A stretch of 64,000 nucleotides of DNA from CANHVK01 sp044232905 (GTDB taxonomy: Bacteria; Bacteroidota; Bacteroidia; Flavobacteriales_D; Crocinitomicaceae). The stretch covers positions 1-64,000 of the forward strand of contig JBIIKZ010000007.1 of NCBI GenBank assembly GCA_044232905.1, written 5' to 3'. The position numbers and the translations under genes were made by a program. Below, in pieces: positions 7,905 through 17,273 of the stretch (position 1 is its first letter; the number at the start of each line of letters is the position of its first letter). The notes under the pieces are model-generated. The model had not been told where the DNA came from. It ran no database searches and worked only from the letters and a program-made list of their open reading frames with translations.

Positions 7905-10900
7905 CTAACCCATCAATTCAAATTCTAAATCAAATTCCTTCAAGCGTTTCACAAAATCATTGTTCGGATCAATGCGAATATTTTTGGAGGGTAAGGTAAC
8001 TTCTAATTTATCCAGCGGATCATAAATTACAAATTTCACAGAACAACGCCCTTCATTTTCCAAGAATAAACGGTTCAAATCTTGAATCATAATTTGATTT
8101 AATTTTTTATTGGAAATTTTTAATTGAATCGTATTTGCTCTCTTTTCCTTTAAATCATGTAATAATTCCATCGTTTGAATCACAAACTCAGGTTCTTTTC
8201 GGTGACGCGGAATTTCGAATTTTCCTTTGATAGAAACAAAGGTACCTGGAACAAAAAACGGCTTGAACTTTAAATAATTTTCTCTAAATAAAAATAATTT
8301 ATAGGAATCAGTGTAGTCTTCAATCACCATTGTACCAAATGGTTCATTATTTTTAGTCATCCGATTCTCACATTCTGAAATTACCGCCGCCATCAAAACT
8401 TCCTTATTGATATTTTCCGCCGGATTATTCAACATAGAAACTTGTCCATTGCAAAATGATTCTATCTCTAAACGGAAATCGTCTAGTGGGTGACCAGAAA
8501 TAAAGATTCCTACTACCTCTTTTTCTTTGCTCAATTTATACATGGACGGCCATTCATCCGCTTTCGGGATTTCAGGTTCAGGGATTTCTGCTCCGGAAGA
8601 CTCCCCAAATAACGAAGCTTGCGAAGAATTAGCGTTCTCTTGAAAACTGTTCCCGAAACGAATTGCATTTTCTAAAAACATTCTACCCGAACCATCTTCT
8701 TTAAAATATTGCGCACGATGTACATTTTTAAATGAATCGTAACCACCAGCATACGCCAAACTTTCAAATGCTTTTTTGGTACATACACGTAAATTCACGC
8801 GTTTAGCAAATTCAAAAATCGAAGTATAGGAACCATTTTCAACACGTTCTTTTATCACCGCTTCCACTGGTGCCGTTCCCATCCCTTTAATTGCACCTAA
8901 ACCAAAACGAATCGCCCCTTCTTTGTTTACCGTAAATAAATAAGAAGACTCATTCACGTCCGGTCCGAGAACAGGAACACCCATACGTTTACATTCCTCC
9001 ATAAAAAACGTCACTGATTTGATGTCGTTCATATTGTTCGAGAGAACCGAAGCCATATATTCCGCTGGGTAATTCGCTTTTAGATACGCAGTTTGGTATG
9101 CAATCCATGCATAACAAGTCGAATGCGATTTATTGAAGGCATACGAGGCAAACGCCTCCCAATCTTTCCAAATTTTCTCTAAAGCAACCGTATCGTGACC
9201 AAGTTCATTCCCTTGTTGAATAAACTGAGGACGCATCTTATCCAAGAGGTATATTTGTTTTTTACCCATTGCTTTACGTAGCGTATCCGCTTCCCCTTTA
9301 GAGAAACCTGCTAATTTTTGCGAGAGTAACATTACTTGCTCTTGGTATACAGTAATACCATATGTTTCTTTCAAGTATTCCTCACACGCATCCACGTCAT
9401 AGACAATCGGTTCTTCCCCATGTTTACGCTTAATAAACGAAGGAATATACTCGATTGGTCCCGGACGGTACAAGGCATTCATGGCAATCAAATCGGCAAA
9501 TACAGTTGGTTTTAGTTCCTTCATGTATTTTTGCATTCCTGGCGACTCGTATTGGAAAATACCAACCGTTTCTCCACGTTGGAACAACTCATAGGTCGCG
9601 GTATCATCCACCGGAAATTCATCTGGAACCAAATCAATTCCATGACGTTCTTTTACATTTTTTACCGCATATTTAATTAGGGTTAAGGTCTTTAGCCCCA
9701 AGAAGTCCATTTTCAATAATCCAGCCTCTTCTGCTACCGAGTTATCAAACTGCGTACACCACATATTCGAATCTTTCGCAGTTGCAACAGGGACAAATTG
9801 TGTAATGTCGGACGGTGTAATAATTACCCCACATGCATGAATACCCGTATTTCGCACAGAACCTTCTAATTGTTTTGCTTGTTGAATTACTTTAGCAGAC
9901 AAATCCGTTCCTTGCGACAAACGTTTTAATTCATTCGCTGCTTGAATATCCTCGGTCTTATTTTTTAGTTTCGATGCTAATTCTGCATCATCAAGGGAAA
10001 ATAATTTCTTAAGTGAAATATCTGGTACCAACTTCGCTAAACGATCCGCTTCAAACAAGGGTAAATCCAATACCCGCGCTGTATCTCGAATGGAAGACTT
10101 CGCAGCCATTGTACCGTACGTAATAATCTGTGCAACCTGATTAGATCCATATTTATCAATAACCCAATCGATTACACGTCCACGACCTTCATCATCGAAA
10201 TCGATATCAATATCGGGCATTGAGATACGATCCGGATTCAAGAAACGCTCGAAAAGTAGGTCGTATTTGATAGGGTCCACATTTGTAATTCCAGTACAAT
10301 ACGCAACCGCAGAACCTGCAGCGGAACCACGACCGGGCCCTACAGAGACACCCATATCACGCGCCGCTTGACAAAAATCTTGCACAATTAAGAAATAACC
10401 TGGATATCCAGTACGTTCCACCGTTGCTAATTCGAAATCGATTCGATCGCGGATTTCATCTGTTATAACAGGATATCGTTTTTCAGCTCCTTTGTAGGTT
10501 AGGTGTCTTAAAAATGCATTTTCTCCACGCTTCCCTCCATCAATTACATCTTGTGAATCTTGAAATTCTTCTGGAATATCAAATGCTGGCAAAAGTACAT
10601 CCCTAGCTAAACTAAAAGGTTCAATTTTCGCAACTATTTCTCCAACCGTTACAATTGCTTCCGGTAAGTCCGCAAACAATTCTTTCATTTCATCCCCAGA
10701 CTTAAAATAATACTCTTGATTTTCCAAGCCATATCTAAATCCACGACCACGACCCACAGGTGTTGAAACTAACTCATTATCTTTGACGCACAATAAAATA
10801 TCGTGGGAAACTGCATCTGCTTTATTTAAATAGAATGTATTGTTTGTAGCAACTAATTTGACTTGGTGTTTCTCGGCGAATCTAATAAGCGTTTGATTGA

Positions 10901-12272
10901 CACGATCCTCATTCTCTTGTCCGTGGCGCATCACTTCTAAATAGAAATCTTCGCCAAATAAACTCTTCCACCAAAGCAGTGCTTCTTCCGCTTGATTTTC
11001 GCCCAAGTTCAAAATCATGTTAGGGACTTCACCGTAAAGGTTACCAGATAATACAATTATATTTTCGTGGTATTGCTCTATTAATTGTTTATCGATTCGC
11101 GGAACATAATACATACCTTCCGTAAAAGCGATCGATGAAAGTTTAATTAAATTTTGATACCCTTTTTTATTTTTAGCGATTAAAACAATTTGATAACCAT
11201 TGTCTTTCTTTGATTTATCTAAATGATTACTACAAACATTAAAGGTACATCCAATAATTGGAATTATTTCTTTCTTGGAGAATTCAAGACCAGCTTCTTC
11301 CGCTTCATTCCGTTCTTCTTGGACCTTTTTATTGTACCCACTAATTGCTTTCTCAAAATGGAAAGCTGCCATCATATTCCCAATATCCGTTAGCGCAACT
11401 GCATTCATTCCAAGATCAATTGTTTTTTGAACTAATCCTTGAATAGAGATTGTAGATTGGAGAATCGAATATTGTGAATGATTGTGCAAATGAACAAACG
11501 GAACATCTTTTAGATGACTAATGTCTTTTTTTAATGATGTTCCGATTATTTGATCTGCACCTTTCGTTTCCACTTTTAGAGCAGCACTCGCTTGTTTTAG
11601 ATTTATATGTTCTAATCCTATCGGCTGAATAAGTGTAGGATTGTGTTCTCTGAAACGATCAAAGTACGCGATTTCTTGCTTTAATTCATCAACCGTAAAT
11701 ACCTCCCTACGAATTAATTCAAAGAAACAACGTGTTGTCGCTTCCACATCCGCAGTTGCGTTGTGCGCTTCCGCAAAAGGTTCGTTAAATAACTCTTTAT
11801 GTAATTCAGATAAAGTTGGCAGTTTAAATCTACCCCCACGTCCTCCAGGTAATTTACACATAGCTGCAGTAACTTCCGTACACGTATCCAATACAGGTAA
11901 ATCTTGCCATTCATTACCTAATCCTAAACGATGGAATTCACAACCAACAATATTTTTATCGAAGCCAACATTTTGTCCAACTATGAATTTTGATTTTGCT
12001 ATAGCCTCTTGAAATTCCGACATTGCTTGCTCAAGGGTCACCCCTTCATGCAATGCATACTCCGTAGAGATTCCATGTATTTTTTCAGCATCGTAGGGAA
12101 TATCGAAACCAACAGGTTGAATGATATAATCTTTTGCTTCGATTAATTCCCCAAGATCATCGTGTAATTGCCAAGCAATTTGTATTGCACGCGGCCAGTT
12201 ATCTATATCGGTAAATGGTTTTTTCCAGTCCTTAGGGAGACCTGTGGTTTCGGTATCGAAAATTAAATACAT
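7905..12272 (-). CDS. dnaE: DNA polymerase III alpha subunit with fused N-terminal DEDDh exonuclease
   Basis: The replicative polymerase catalytic subunit, 1455 aa. Residues 1-200 are a DnaQ-like 3'-5' exonuclease with a full DEDDh set visible (D7 and E9 in FDTET, D105, H170, D175). A PHP domain follows (about 258-480), then the polymerase core with GPGRGSAAGS (about 645-654) and the catalytic PDIDIDF (686-692), and then the fingers and an OB-like C-terminal region containing 'GIFISGHPLDDF'. The PHP metal site looks decayed: TDIGNM (295-300) replaces TDHGN and GCTFNV replaces GCEFYV. This fits proofreading being supplied by the fused exonuclease. A candidate promoter lies about 190 nt upstream, beyond a repeat copy. 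Confidence 0.95.
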   Translation of the reverse strand: MYLIFDTETTGLPKDWKKPFTDIDNWPRAIQIAWQLHDDLGELIEAKDYIIQPVGFDIPYDAEKIHGISTEYALHEGVTLEQAMSEFQEAIAKSKFIVGQNVGFDKNIVGCEFHRLGLGNEWQDLPVLDTCTEVTAAMCKLPGGRGGRFKLPTLSELHKELFNEPFAEAHNATADVEATTRCFFELIRREVFTVDELKQEIAYFDRFREHNPTLIQPIGLEHINLKQASAALKVETKGADQIIGTSLKKDISHLKDVPFVHLHNHSQYSILQSTISIQGLVQKTIDLGMNAVALTDIGNMMAAFHFEKAISGYNKKVQEERNEAEEAGLEFSKKEIIPIIGCTFNVCSNHLDKSKKDNGYQIVLIAKNKKGYQNLIKLSSIAFTEGMYYVPRIDKQLIEQYHENIIVLSGNLYGEVPNMILNLGENQAEEALLWWKSLFGEDFYLEVMRHGQENEDRVNQTLIRFAEKHQVKLVATNNTFYLNKADAVSHDILLCVKDNELVSTPVGRGRGFRYGLENQEYYFKSGDEMKELFADLPEAIVTVGEIVAKIEPFSLARDVLLPAFDIPEEFQDSQDVIDGGKRGENAFLRHLTYKGAEKRYPVITDEIRDRIDFELATVERTGYPGYFLIVQDFCQAARDMGVSVGPGRGSAAGSAVAYCTGITNVDPIKYDLLFERFLNPDRISMPDIDIDFDDEGRGRVIDWVIDKYGSNQVAQIITYGTMAAKSSIRDTARVLDLPLFEADRLAKLVPDISLKKLFSLDDAELASKLKNKTEDIQAANELKRLSQGTDLSAKVIQQAKQLEGSVRNTGIHACGVIITPSDITQFVPVATAKDSNMWCTQFDNSVAEEAGLLKMDFLGLKTLTLIKYAVKNVKERHGIDLVPDEFPVDDTATYELFQRGETVGIFQYESPGMQKYMKELKPTVFADLIAMNALYRPGPIEYIPSFIKRKHGEEPIVYDVDACEEYLKETYGITVYQEQVMLLSQKLAGFSKGEADTLRKAMGKKQIYLLDKMRPQFIQQGNELGHDTVALEKIWKDWEAFASYAFNKSHSTCYAWIAYQTAYLKANYPAEYMASVLSNNMNDIKSVTFFMEECKRMGVPVLGPDVNESSYLFTVNKEGAIRFGLGAIKGMGTAPVEAVIKERVENGSYTSIFEFAKRVNLRVCTKKAFESLAYAGGYDSFKNVHRAQYFKEDGSGRMFLENAIRFGNSFQENANSSQASLFGESSGAEIPEPEIPKADEWPSMYKLSKEKEVVGIFISGHPLDDFRLEIESFCNGQVSMLNNPAENINKEVLMAAVISECENRMTKNNEPFGTMVIEDYTDSYKLFLFRENYLKFKPFFVPGTFVSIKGKFEIPRHRKEPEFVIQTMELLHDLKEKRANTIQLKISNKKLNQIMIQDLNRLFLENEGRCSVKFVIYDPLDKLEVTLPSKNIRIDPNNDFVKRLKEFDLEFELMG

Positions 12273-12285
12273 GATGTCTTCTGTA

Positions 12286-12425
12286 AATTGCTTTTTTTTC
12301 GTTTTATAAACTCTTTTTAATTCCCTGCACTACCGTTTGGTCTTCGAAAGCAAAGCTTTCTCCCCTCATTTACTAAAGTAAACTCCGGATTTATTTTTTG
12401 GTTTGCCTCAAAAAATCTAATTTCT
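12286..12425 (+). repeat. Dispersed intergenic repeat, family B, copy 2
   Basis: About 140 bp just 5' of the dnaE start codon. It shares CCCTGCACTA, CGTTTGGTCTTCGAAAGC, TTACTAAAGTAAACT and TTTGCCTCAAAAAATCTAAT with copies 1 and 3. If the dnaE promoter at 12456-12486 is used, this repeat is transcribed (as its complement) in the dnaE 5' leader. Confidence 0.85.
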
Positions 12426-12430
12426 AGAAG

Positions 12431-12699
12431 CCGCCATAAACTTTAATTTGAATATCAAATTTACAAAATCAGGATTGATTATCGAATACGATTATAGAGG
12501 AATAAAAAGATGTTACAAACATAAAGTTAAACTTAATATAAATTAATAGAAAAATTTATAATTCAATAATATAATTAAAATTATATAAAGTAATAATTTA
12601 ATTTTTTATATTTGATAATTACAAAAGAAAAAAATAATTATTGCAATTTAAATTGTACATTTAAGATACAAATTATATTGCCCCACAAATAAAATTCCA
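12431..12699. other. AT-rich divergent intergenic region between dnaE and the pirin gene
   Basis: This stretch holds the presumed dnaE promoter (minus strand) and one or two weak -7 candidates for the pirin gene (TATATTTG at 12607-12614; TATATTGC at 12674-12681). The segment 12520-12660 is almost pure A/T. No small gene was found on either strand. Confidence 0.6.
12456..12486 (-). promoter_or_regulatory. Candidate dnaE promoter
   Basis: On the minus strand there is a -33-like TTCG (12486-12483), a 19-bp spacer, then TAAATTTG (12463-12456), a perfect TAnnTTTG box. The same TTCG-N19-box arrangement precedes the M1 peptidase at 59205. Confidence 0.5.
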
Positions 12700-13413
12700 A
12701 TGAAAACAATCTTTCATAAATCTGACACACGTGGCATTGCGGATCACGGCTGGTTATTAGCGAAACATTCCTTTAGTTTTGCTGGTTATCACAATCGAAA
12801 TAGAATGCATTTTGGAGCATTGCGTGTTTTAAACGATGATGAGGTATCAGAAGGCATTGGCTTCCCTGAGCATCCGCATGAAAACATGGAAATCATTACT
12901 ATTCCATTAGAAGGAGAAGTTGCACACAAAGATAGTATGGGGAATTCAGCGACAATTTCTGCAGGACAAATACAAATCATGAGTGCAGGAACAGGAATTT
13001 ATCATAGTGAGTACAATCCTAGTTCTATTAACAAAACGAAATTATTACAAATCTGGGTTTTCCCAAACAAACAGAATGTTACACCTCGCTATCAGGAAAT
13101 CGATGTAAAAGCAACTCAAATACTTAATGAATGGAATCAAATTGTATCACCAAATGCAGATGATGCAGGCGGATGGATACATCAAGATGCTTGGTTTTCG
13201 CTTGGAGAAATGGGAGCTAATTCATCCAAATCATATGCTTTGCAAGGGGAAAATACTGGAATTTACATTTTTGTTATTGAAGGTAAATTAATTGTGGATG
13301 GGCAAACCTTATCGCGCAGAGACGGAATGGGCGTGTTAGAAACAAAAGAAGTACCAATTTCTTTTCTTGAAAACAGTAAAGTTTTAATCCTAGAAGTTCC
13401 ATTAGAATTTTAA
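12700..13413 (+). CDS. Pirin family protein
   Basis: A 237-aa bicupin of the pirin/YhaK group. The expected metal ligands are visible: H58 and H60 in HPHENME, then H102 and E104 in YHSEYNPS. Some members are quercetin 2,3-dioxygenases and others act as redox-sensing co-regulators; the sequence alone does not separate these roles. The N-terminal cupin is the conserved one, and the C-terminal half holds the 'GIYIFVIEGKLIVDGQTL' cupin fold. It is a single gene with long AT-rich upstream DNA and a 130-nt gap before the next gene. Confidence 0.9.
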   Translation: MKTIFHKSDTRGIADHGWLLAKHSFSFAGYHNRNRMHFGALRVLNDDEVSEGIGFPEHPHENMEIITIPLEGEVAHKDSMGNSATISAGQIQIMSAGTGIYHSEYNPSSINKTKLLQIWVFPNKQNVTPRYQEIDVKATQILNEWNQIVSPNADDAGGWIHQDAWFSLGEMGANSSKSYALQGENTGIYIFVIEGKLIVDGQTLSRRDGMGVLETKEVPISFLENSKVLILEVPLEF

Positions 13414-13543
13414 CCTAGTTTTTAAACAACCTATTAATAATCAAAATAATACTATTTAGACAAATTACAAACTAAAGTTCTGGCACAAACCAAGACAACA
13501 TAAGTGTTTAATTGTCGTTATACTTGCATACAAATTATTTATT

Positions 13544-14014
13544 ATGAAAATCACCTTTTTAATTCTTGCATTTTTTAGTTTTTTATTTATTTCTTGTGAA
13601 CGCGAAGGTTCTGGAAATTGCACAGAAACTAATATAAGCACTGCGAACAGGTCTAGCCATAATCGCGGAGAAGACTGTACAAAATGTCACTCATTAGGTA
13701 ACGATGGAAATGGATGTTTCTCCATTTGCGGATCTGCTTTTAAAAGCGATAAAACAACACCAATACAAAATGCAGTTATGGTTTTGTTCTCCAAAGATGA
13801 AAATGGAAAAATCACGGATGCCAGCAAATCTATACCTGTCGATAAAAGCGGAAATTTTTACACAACAGAAACGATATCTTTTACCGGGAAATATCCAGCA
13901 ATCATTTCTAATGGTGACACTTCAATGATGGGAAGTGAACTAAAAAGCAGTGCATCTTGTAATACATGTCATGCTTCCAATGGATCTCAAGATCCTATTT
14001 ATTCACAGTATTAG
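13544..14014 (+). CDS. Lipoprotein with two CxxCH motifs
   Basis: This 156-aa protein begins with a lipoprotein signal (lipobox ending FISC, lipidated Cys18). Two haem-c-type motifs are present, CTKCH (45-49) and CNTCH (139-143), separated by a beta-rich middle segment. This spacing is compatible with a small di-haem periplasmic or outer-membrane-anchored cytochrome, but an extra Cys pair (about 58 and 62) leaves a structural or metal-binding alternative open. A TATACTTG box (13519-13526, one mismatch) lies 17 nt before the ATG. No oxidase or reductase gene is adjacent, so its redox partner is unknown. Confidence 0.75.
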   Translation: MKITFLILAFFSFLFISCEREGSGNCTETNISTANRSSHNRGEDCTKCHSLGNDGNGCFSICGSAFKSDKTTPIQNAVMVLFSKDENGKITDASKSIPVDKSGNFYTTETISFTGKYPAIISNGDTSMMGSELKSSASCNTCHASNGSQDPIYSQY

Positions 14015-14035
14015 TTTTGGTTTTTAGGTAGGTTT

Positions 14036-14066
14036 TAGTATTGGGGTGAATCTCGATTCACACTAA
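14036..14066. other. Intergenic hairpin between convergent genes
   Basis: Perfect arms GTGAATC / GATTCAC with a two-base TC loop, extended by TTAGT / ACTAA outside a short bulge. There is no T tract, so it is a weak terminator candidate; a second GATTCA follows at about 14070. Confidence 0.5.
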
Positions 14067-14104
14067 CCTCGATTCAAGATTTGGGAGTTAATTCTGATTA
14101 ATTC

Positions 14105-15001
14105 TTACGATTGTAAGACCCCTTCTTTTAGCGAACACGGAGACACAATAATTTTTTGAACTCCAAGTTGTTGTATCACCCAACGCGTTTTAATCGCGGC
14201 AATTGGAGCCATTTTTCGTCGTATAGGAATGATATGCGGGTTTAAATCACGTTGTGCCTGGCTAGACATGATTATCCAATCTAACGTGCGCACAAAGTCA
14301 TTAATCGGCAATTCTTCTGTTTCTGTAAAACTTGGAAGTGGCTGTTTGTTTATCATTTCATAAAACGTTTCAAAACAACCAGATGCACCAATTAAAGTTT
14401 CACAGGATTTTCCTTTCATAAATTCACCCGCACGAGAAGAAATCCATTCTTCTACACGCAAACATTGTTCTAGCGTTAATGGATCACTTAATTCTAATTC
14501 TTGAAAGATACGAGAAACACCAATATTTAAGGAAACCAAAGCATCTACTCCATCAGGTCCGGCAAAAATAAACTCCGTACTTCCACCACCAACATCCATC
14601 ACCATGGATTGTTCCGTGAACTCATGCGTCCATTTAACTCCTTCGTAGATATAATTTGCTTCTTGCTCACCTGAAATTATTTCAACTTTTACACCAGTTT
14701 CTTTTTCAATCAACTGCACAAAATCTCGGCCATTGATTGCATCTCGAATTGCAGAAGTTCCAAAAGCACGAATCTCGTCCACTTCATGACGATCACACAT
14801 ACTTGCAAAATGTGTCATTGTCTTTACTGCACGTAAAATAGCGTCTGAAACGATTACACCATCATTTAACCCACCCATACCGAGTGCGACACCGTCTTTT
14901 TCTGCATGAATCACCTCTATTTCCGCTTTGGAAACATCCGCAATTAAGAGATTAAAGGTATTTGTTCCTAAATCAATGACTGCAATACGTTTACTATCCA
15001 T
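14105..15001 (-). CDS. Ppx/GppA family phosphatase (exopolyphosphatase-like)
   Basis: A 298-aa sugar-kinase/actin-fold phosphatase. It shows the phosphate-1 loop 'VIDLGTNTFNLLIAD' near the N-terminus and 'VMDVGGGSTEFIF' around residue 125, both diagnostic of exopolyphosphatase / pppGpp phosphohydrolase. The length matches short flavobacterial single-module members that lack the HD-like C-terminal domain of E. coli Ppx. The start overlaps the end of the upstream ABC permease by 8 nt, so the three genes 17242-14105 probably form one transcript. Confidence 0.9.
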   Translation of the reverse strand: MDSKRIAVIDLGTNTFNLLIADVSKAEIEVIHAEKDGVALGMGGLNDGVIVSDAILRAVKTMTHFASMCDRHEVDEIRAFGTSAIRDAINGRDFVQLIEKETGVKVEIISGEQEANYIYEGVKWTHEFTEQSMVMDVGGGSTEFIFAGPDGVDALVSLNIGVSRIFQELELSDPLTLEQCLRVEEWISSRAGEFMKGKSCETLIGASGCFETFYEMINKQPLPSFTETEELPINDFVRTLDWIIMSSQAQRDLNPHIIPIRRKMAPIAAIKTRWVIQQLGVQKIIVSPCSLKEGVLQS

Positions 15002-16328
15002 TTTTTAACCAAGTAACAAATTGTGTAAGTCTTAAACGATGACCAAATTGAAGAATTCCATTTTGATATAATCGCCCTGCTATTCTCAATGTAGCAAATG
15101 AACTCAGCGCTAAGATAATAAAAGAAACATAAATCTGATATCCTTCCCCTAAAGAATAACCTTGTGCTAATTTTACCATACAGACCATTGGCGACGTGAA
15201 GGGAACAAAAGATAAAACATAAGTCAAATCACTTAATGGATTTTGAACCGCATAATACCCTGCCCACAAAGCCATTATTAACAATACCATAATTGGCAAT
15301 ACAAATTGCTGCCCATCATTTTCAGAACCAGAAGTTGCTCCTAATGCAGCGAAAAAAGTTCCATAAAAAATATAGCCCCCCAGAAAAAATAACAAGAAAA
15401 AAACTAACATATCTCCAAACTGAATGCGGGAATAAATTAATTCGACAAAATCATTGTAGGCTTTCGAACGAAATAAACTATCCTCCATACCTGTCGCTGT
15501 TTTACTCGAAACTTCTGACAAATTCCAATTCGAAATATGTAACATATCCGGAAATAACGTTTCTCTTAAAATAAATAATCCTATCCAAATTAACAATGTC
15601 CAGATTACAAACTGAAGAATTGCAGCAATACCAATCCCTGCTATTTTTCCAAACATCAATTGTCGTGGCTTTACAGATGCCAACAATACTTCTACGATAC
15701 GATTAGATTTTTCGCTAGAAACACTTCTTAAAATTGTCATTCCAAACAACAAAATAAAAAGTAAAATCACTCCACCGAAGAAAAAACCAACCCAACTAGA
15801 TAGGCTATACGACTCATTTTTAGGGTCATATAAATTTCTAAACGCAATACTTATTGGCTGTTTTATTCCTCTAAATTCTTGTACCGACATTTTCGTAAAT
15901 CGACCAACCATCACTTCTTCTAACCTACGTTCCAAATGAAATTGGATACTCGTAGCAAATAAAAAACTTGGTTTCTCTTTATAAAATAAAAAAGCAGCCT
16001 TGTTACTTACAATTTTTTCGTTTAACTCTAAAAGTGCATCGTATTTTTGAAAACGCTTACTTCCTTCAAAATCTTTCAGTTGAATATAATTATTTGCAAA
16101 ATCATAGCTTATACTTCCAGTTGTATTTGCTAATATTTTATTCTCCATGATTCCAGCCGGATCCACAATCAATACATTCCAATGTGGCTTATTGTTTTCT
16201 CCTATAGAAAACAAAATATACACCAACAACATAACCAATAGCGGTCCTGCAATTGCCATACCAATAAAAGAACGTGTTTTAATTCGTTCTTTTAGTTCAC
16301 GTTGCGCTATTAACCAACTTACATTCAT
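14994..16328 (-). CDS. ABC-2 type transporter permease (NatB-like)
   Basis: A 444-aa permease with one N-terminal membrane helix (about 22-42), a large extracytoplasmic domain (about 45-175), and then five or six hydrophobic helices. The start 'LIAQRELKERIKTRSF' is typical of the NatB/ABC-2 family, which exports ions or small molecules. It overlaps the ATPase gene upstream by 4 nt (ATGA-type coupling) and the phosphatase downstream by 8 nt. The substrate is unknown. Confidence 0.88.
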   Translation of the reverse strand: MNVSWLIAQRELKERIKTRSFIGMAIAGPLLVMLLVYILFSIGENNKPHWNVLIVDPAGIMENKILANTTGSISYDFANNYIQLKDFEGSKRFQKYDALLELNEKIVSNKAAFLFYKEKPSFLFATSIQFHLERRLEEVMVGRFTKMSVQEFRGIKQPISIAFRNLYDPKNESYSLSSWVGFFFGGVILLFILLFGMTILRSVSSEKSNRIVEVLLASVKPRQLMFGKIAGIGIAAILQFVIWTLLIWIGLFILRETLFPDMLHISNWNLSEVSSKTATGMEDSLFRSKAYNDFVELIYSRIQFGDMLVFFLLFFLGGYIFYGTFFAALGATSGSENDGQQFVLPIMVLLIMALWAGYYAVQNPLSDLTYVLSFVPFTSPMVCMVKLAQGYSLGEGYQIYVSFIILALSSFATLRIAGRLYQNGILQFGHRLRLTQFVTWLKNG

Positions 16329-17242
16329 ATATTTTTGGCCGTTACAGTTTCAATAAATATTTGTTGCATTGAAGGAAGAACTTCCCAAGCGGCTTCAATT
16401 TCGATTTGACCAATCAAGGTTTTCAATAAATCCTGAAAATTATTTTCTCCTCGCATTGCTACGTATGCTATAAAACGGTCTTTAGCAACCTCTTCTTTTT
16501 CAAGCAGTTCAAAACCAGTCCAAAGTGCATGTGTAAAAGCCAACATATTTCCTTTGAACTTAATCGCATAACGTCCGTCTTTCCGGTCATCCCGTAATTG
16601 CAACACACTACCTTCTAGTATTTTTTTTGATTGATGAATTAAAGCAGCACGATCACAAATTTCTTCGACGCTTTTCATGTTATGACTAGAAAGCATAATT
16701 GTCTTTCCAGCTTTTTTCATCGATTTCAATTCATTTTGAATCAATTCCACATTTACAGGGTCAAAGCCCGAAAAAGGCTCATCTAGGATTAAAAGTTTAG
16801 GTTCATGTAACACCGCACAAATAAATTGCACCTTCTGCGCCATTCCTTTTGACAATTCCTCGATGCGTTTATTTTTCCAAGAAGTAATTTCAAATTTTTC
16901 TAACCAATTATTTAGGCTTCTATTTACCTCTTCTTTTGACATTCTTCGTAACCTGCCTAAAAACATGGCGTGGTCGTAGACTGTCATCGATTTGTAAAGT
17001 CCTCTTTCTTCTGGTAAATAGCCAATTTCTGCTAAATGCTTGCCCTTCATTAATTCACCTTGGTATCGAATCTCCCCTTTTTCAGGTTCTATGATACGAT
17101 TGATAATTCGTATTAATGTTGTTTTACCAGCACCATTTGGACCAAGTAAACCAAAAATTTCACCTTCATTTAAAGAAAGAGACACATCGTCTACTGCAAT
17201 TTTTTGAAAATACGATTTGGTTATCGAAGTGAGTTGAAGCAT
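16325..17242 (-). CDS. ABC transporter ATP-binding protein (NatA-like)
   Basis: A 305-aa ATPase partner of the following permease. It has Walker A 'GPNGAGKTT' (about 34-42), Q-loop region 'YLPEERGLY', signature LSKGMAQK (second G of LSGGQ variant) and Walker B 'LLILDEPFSGFDP'. The C-terminal tail of about 90 residues matches the DUF4162-like extension of NatA ATPases. It is the first gene of the three-gene ATPase-permease-phosphatase group and starts 31 nt after the CPBP protease stop. Confidence 0.9.
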   Translation of the reverse strand: MLQLTSITKSYFQKIAVDDVSLSLNEGEIFGLLGPNGAGKTTLIRIINRIIEPEKGEIRYQGELMKGKHLAEIGYLPEERGLYKSMTVYDHAMFLGRLRRMSKEEVNRSLNNWLEKFEITSWKNKRIEELSKGMAQKVQFICAVLHEPKLLILDEPFSGFDPVNVELIQNELKSMKKAGKTIMLSSHNMKSVEEICDRAALIHQSKKILEGSVLQLRDDRKDGRYAIKFKGNMLAFTHALWTGFELLEKEEVAKDRFIAYVAMRGENNFQDLLKTLIGQIEIEAAWEVLPSMQQIFIETVTAKNI

Positions 17243-17273
17243 TGGAATTATTTTAGATAAAAATACGATTTAA

